A stretch of 25,951 nucleotides of DNA. Origin: CAZQKE01 sp964593865. Lineage in GTDB: Bacteria; Chloroflexota; Anaerolineae; JAAYZQ01. A model generated the notes under the pieces. That model worked only from the letters and a program-made list of their open reading frames with translations, had not been told where the DNA came from and ran no database searches. Position numbers and translations under genes: made by a program. Below are positions 24,094-25,951 of the stretch, piece by piece. Location: positions 1-25,951 of the forward strand of contig CAZQKE010000112.1 in assembly GCA_964593865.1 (NCBI GenBank), read 5' to 3'. The stretch's first letter is position 1; the number at the start of each line of letters is the position of its first letter.

Positions 24094-24879
24094 ATGAGAG
24101 GATGGCGGCAGGAGAAAAAGAATCCACAAACTGTCATTTTTCTTCATATCGTCAAGACGGCGGGCACTACTTTGCATCGGATTATCGAACGGCAGTACCG
24201 GCCGGAAGAGATGTATTGGATAGGTACGGAAGGACGCGACTTTGAACACCTTGCTAACTTGAGCTTGGAGGAAAAGCTTCGCATTCGTGTACTCCGGGGA
24301 CATCTTGTTTATGGGATTCATGAACTTCTACCATCTCCTTCTGTCTATTTTACTCTTGTGCGCGATCCGGTCGAACGTGTAATTTCATATTATTATTTCA
24401 TCCGTCGCACGCCAGGCCATTATGCTCATAATTCTATCGTGTCCCACAACATGACTCTAAAAGAAGCCATTGTGAATCAGGTAGATCACCTGCTGATAAA
24501 CGGTCAAACTAAAGTGCTGGCGGGAGGACAATGGCACGATCATTGCACCGAGGAGTCTGTGGAGGTCGCCAAACGCAATATCCAGAGACACTTTGCCGTC
24601 GCAGGCTTGGTGGAAAGGTTTGACGAGAGCCTTCTTTTCCTCAAGAAAACTTTTGGGTGGGGCAATGTGTTATACACTCCCCAAAATGTAGCCAAGAGCC
24701 GTCCTCGGAAGCAGGACCTGTTGCCCGAAACCCTGGACGTGATCTTGGAAGCGAATCGGCTAGACATGCAACTGTACCAATACCTTGCCGAGCGTTTCGA
24801 AACCCAGGTTCGGCAAGCGGGACGGCTGTTTGCCATGCAGGTACGGTTGTCTCGATCTCGGCGTAAAGCCAAGTCGTGA
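24094..24879 (+). CDS. Sulfotransferase family protein
   Basis: 261 residues. It probably moves sulfate from PAPS to a sugar. The 5'-phosphosulfate loop is IFLHIVKTAGTTLHRII (the HxPKTAGT type, with Val for Pro) near residue 15-30. The 3'-phosphate-binding segment is FTLVRDPVERVISYYYF near residue 86-102. It has no membrane helix. The ATG has AGGA upstream (GGGGTAGGAAT). Its base use differs sharply from its neighbours: three hand-counted 60-base stretches (starting 24121, 24361 and 24421) are 45, 48 and 38 percent G+C, while the stretch starting 23761 in the preceding gene is 68 percent. This suggests recent acquisition. It sits within the glycan cluster, so its target may be the cluster's polysaccharide. 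Confidence 0.9.
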   Translation: MRGWRQEKKNPQTVIFLHIVKTAGTTLHRIIERQYRPEEMYWIGTEGRDFEHLANLSLEEKLRIRVLRGHLVYGIHELLPSPSVYFTLVRDPVERVISYYYFIRRTPGHYAHNSIVSHNMTLKEAIVNQVDHLLINGQTKVLAGGQWHDHCTEESVEVAKRNIQRHFAVAGLVERFDESLLFLKKTFGWGNVLYTPQNVAKSRPRKQDLLPETLDVILEANRLDMQLYQYLAERFETQVRQAGRLFAMQVRLSRSRRKAKS

Positions 24880-24957
24880 CAAGAAAGTAGAACGTGCAAC
24901 TCCACACTTCTTGCAGCTGCTGCACTCTGTACTGCTTTGGCAAGAGGAGAAGCGAGC

Positions 24958-25662
24958 ATGAGAGTTCATCTGTGGGGAACAGAGTCGCTGGCCCCTCTGT
25001 TCCGAGAGCGGGGCGATCGGGTGTCCTTTGGCGAGCCGCTGCCCCTGGATGCCGATCTCTACCTCCTGAGCCGGGATAGCGAGAACCTGCGCCGCCTGGA
25101 ACAGGGCCTGGTCATCCTAGATCTGCGGGCCGACGCCGATCCCGCCCTGGCCGACCGGCTACCCTATGCCGACCTGGGCCTTGTGGATGACAGAGCCGCC
25201 CGCGCTGCCCTGGCCGAGACGGTCGGTTGCGAACCGGACCGCCTCTTTATCGTGGACGATGACCGAGATCTGCTCGCATTGATCGACCGCGCCCTGGCCG
25301 ACGACTTGCCCCCGGCAGTTGTCGTCACAGAAGAGCCGCCGCAGGAAGCCGCGCCCGATGAAGCCGCATTGGCCGTGCGCTTGGCAGTTTTGGCGCGGCA
25401 GGCCGATGTGATGTTGCGCGGATACCGGGTCCGCTCGAAACTGCCCTTGATCGGGCCGCTGATCGCCTGGTTCCGGCGCAACCTGACCTCCCACCTGCGC
25501 GAGCCGTACTTGGACCCCATCCTGGAACGGCAAGTAGCCCTGAACCGCGAGCTGGTCGCCATCTTACAGGAGATGTTGCAACGGCAAACCGCATTGGAGA
25601 CCAGACTGAAACGTTTGGAGGAACGCCAAAATGACGGCAACGAAGGTCCCTCCTGTCATTGA
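24958..25662 (+). CDS. Protein with acidic N-terminal domain, PLIGPLI module and coiled coil
   Basis: 234 residues, starting at the ATG at 24958 with GAGGAG about 9 bases upstream (a TTG at 24937 is less likely). The first 110 residues (MRVHLWGTESLAPLFRERGD, later LVDDRAARAALAETVG) look like half of a Rossmann fold such as a glycosyltransferase N-terminus, but no catalytic half follows. Instead there is a Glu/Pro/Ala linker, then SKLPLIGPLIAWFRRNLTS, EPYLDPILERQVALNRELVA and a coiled coil (MLQRQTALETRLKRLEERQN). This second part matches the module in the 140-residue protein at 19731. It has no recognised enzyme motif, so a scaffold or regulator role is an inference. It overlaps the next gene by 32 bases. 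Confidence 0.8.
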   Translation: MRVHLWGTESLAPLFRERGDRVSFGEPLPLDADLYLLSRDSENLRRLEQGLVILDLRADADPALADRLPYADLGLVDDRAARAALAETVGCEPDRLFIVDDDRDLLALIDRALADDLPPAVVVTEEPPQEAAPDEAALAVRLAVLARQADVMLRGYRVRSKLPLIGPLIAWFRRNLTSHLREPYLDPILERQVALNRELVAILQEMLQRQTALETRLKRLEERQNDGNEGPSCH

Positions 25663-25951
25663 GATCCGGGACCCGGCCCTGGACGGCGCAGAGATTGCCC
25701 GCCGGGTGCAGCAGCAGGTCGAACGGCGGCGAGCCGAAGGTCGCTACGATCCCGACCTGAGCAGGCGCGGCCCCCCTTCCTTGCGCCCGGATCGGCCCCT
25801 CCCTGCCGAACCGTCGGTCATGGCCGAGTTCCCCGGCCTGCGCGAATCCCTGGCCGAGTTGGTCGCCCACAGCCGCTTGCACGAACCCGCTTTCGCTTCC
25901 AATGCACCTTTGATCGGCCCCCTTATCGTCGCCGTGCGGCGGGCCTGGAAC
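25631..25951 (+). CDS. N-terminal part of a PLIGPLI-module protein, 3' end outside window
   Basis: 107 codons open to the right edge from an ATG at 25631, overlapping the preceding gene by 32 bases. The start is MTATKVPPVIEIRDPALDGA, then EIARRVQQQVERRRAEGRYD, a charged helical segment and a Pro/Arg-rich stretch. It ends in SNAPLIGPLIVAVRRAWN, the same module as in the proteins at 19731 and 24958. Proteins with this kind of N-terminus in glycan clusters often continue into a methyltransferase or glycosyltransferase domain. What follows here cannot be seen. The reading is supported by the module match and by codon use. Confidence 0.75.
   Translation, partial: MTATKVPPVIEIRDPALDGAEIARRVQQQVERRRAEGRYDPDLSRRGPPSLRPDRPLPAEPSVMAEFPGLRESLAELVAHSRLHEPAFASNAPLIGPLIVAVRRAWN

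Overview
The window is GC-rich (roughly two-thirds G+C in most genes) bacterial DNA. Its closest fit in style is a Chloroflexota (Anaerolineae-like) chromosome. The hints are multi-GAF sensor kinases, a class II HMG-CoA reductase, glycan clusters with coiled-coil accessory proteins, short dispersed GC-rich palindromic repeats, and little Sec or outer-membrane machinery. No rRNA or strong phylogenetic marker is present, so the assignment is an inference. I see no phage, insertion sequence, CRISPR array or integron.

Layout. (1) 1-2898, minus strand: an OmpR-type response regulator, followed by a large sensor protein with a degenerate receiver domain that runs off the left edge. (2) 2959-7748, plus strand: a cofactor region starting from a promoter divergent to the regulator. 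It holds a small duplicated-domain protein, moaA and moaC (molybdopterin synthesis), a vapBC-type toxin-antitoxin pair with its own consensus promoter, a MOSC-domain protein and larC (nickel-pincer cofactor). (3) 7789-11000, plus: a three-gene overlapping operon (unknown protein, alpha/beta hydrolase, UvrD-like helicase), apparently transcribed as a leaderless mRNA. (4) 10915-12200, minus: a lipoprotein whose 3' end overlaps the helicase, and a tRNA-Arg(UCG) with promoter and terminator. (5) 12323-16204, plus: an LCP (LytR-CpsA-Psr) protein with promoter and terminator, then fdhD and HMG-CoA reductase as a two-gene operon. (6) 16343-18253, plus: a membrane NarL-type histidine kinase with two GAF domains. 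(7) 18314-25951, plus: a cell-surface glycan cluster. It contains a GT2, a small coiled-coil protein, a double GT4 fusion, a GT4, an AT-rich sulfotransferase and two further coiled-coil proteins, the last cut by the right edge.

How the genes work together. MoaA, MoaC, FdhD and the MOSC protein point to an active molybdoenzyme (probably formate dehydrogenase) economy, and LarC adds a nickel-pincer cofactor. HMG-CoA reductase feeds mevalonate to isoprenoids, including the lipid carriers glycan synthesis needs. The glycosyltransferases, sulfotransferase and LCP protein could build, sulfate and anchor a surface polysaccharide.

The most interesting signals are: a shared 'PLIGPLI...R' plus coiled-coil module in three proteins of the glycan cluster, alongside a heptad-repeat tail on the GT2 (a possible assembly scaffold); a 136-residue protein made of two copies of a Cys-x30-Cys domain next to moaA; a pseudo-receiver whose phosphorylation-site residues are all substituted; cysteine clusters in GAF domains of two sensors; and a family of about 100-bp intergenic repeats present four times.
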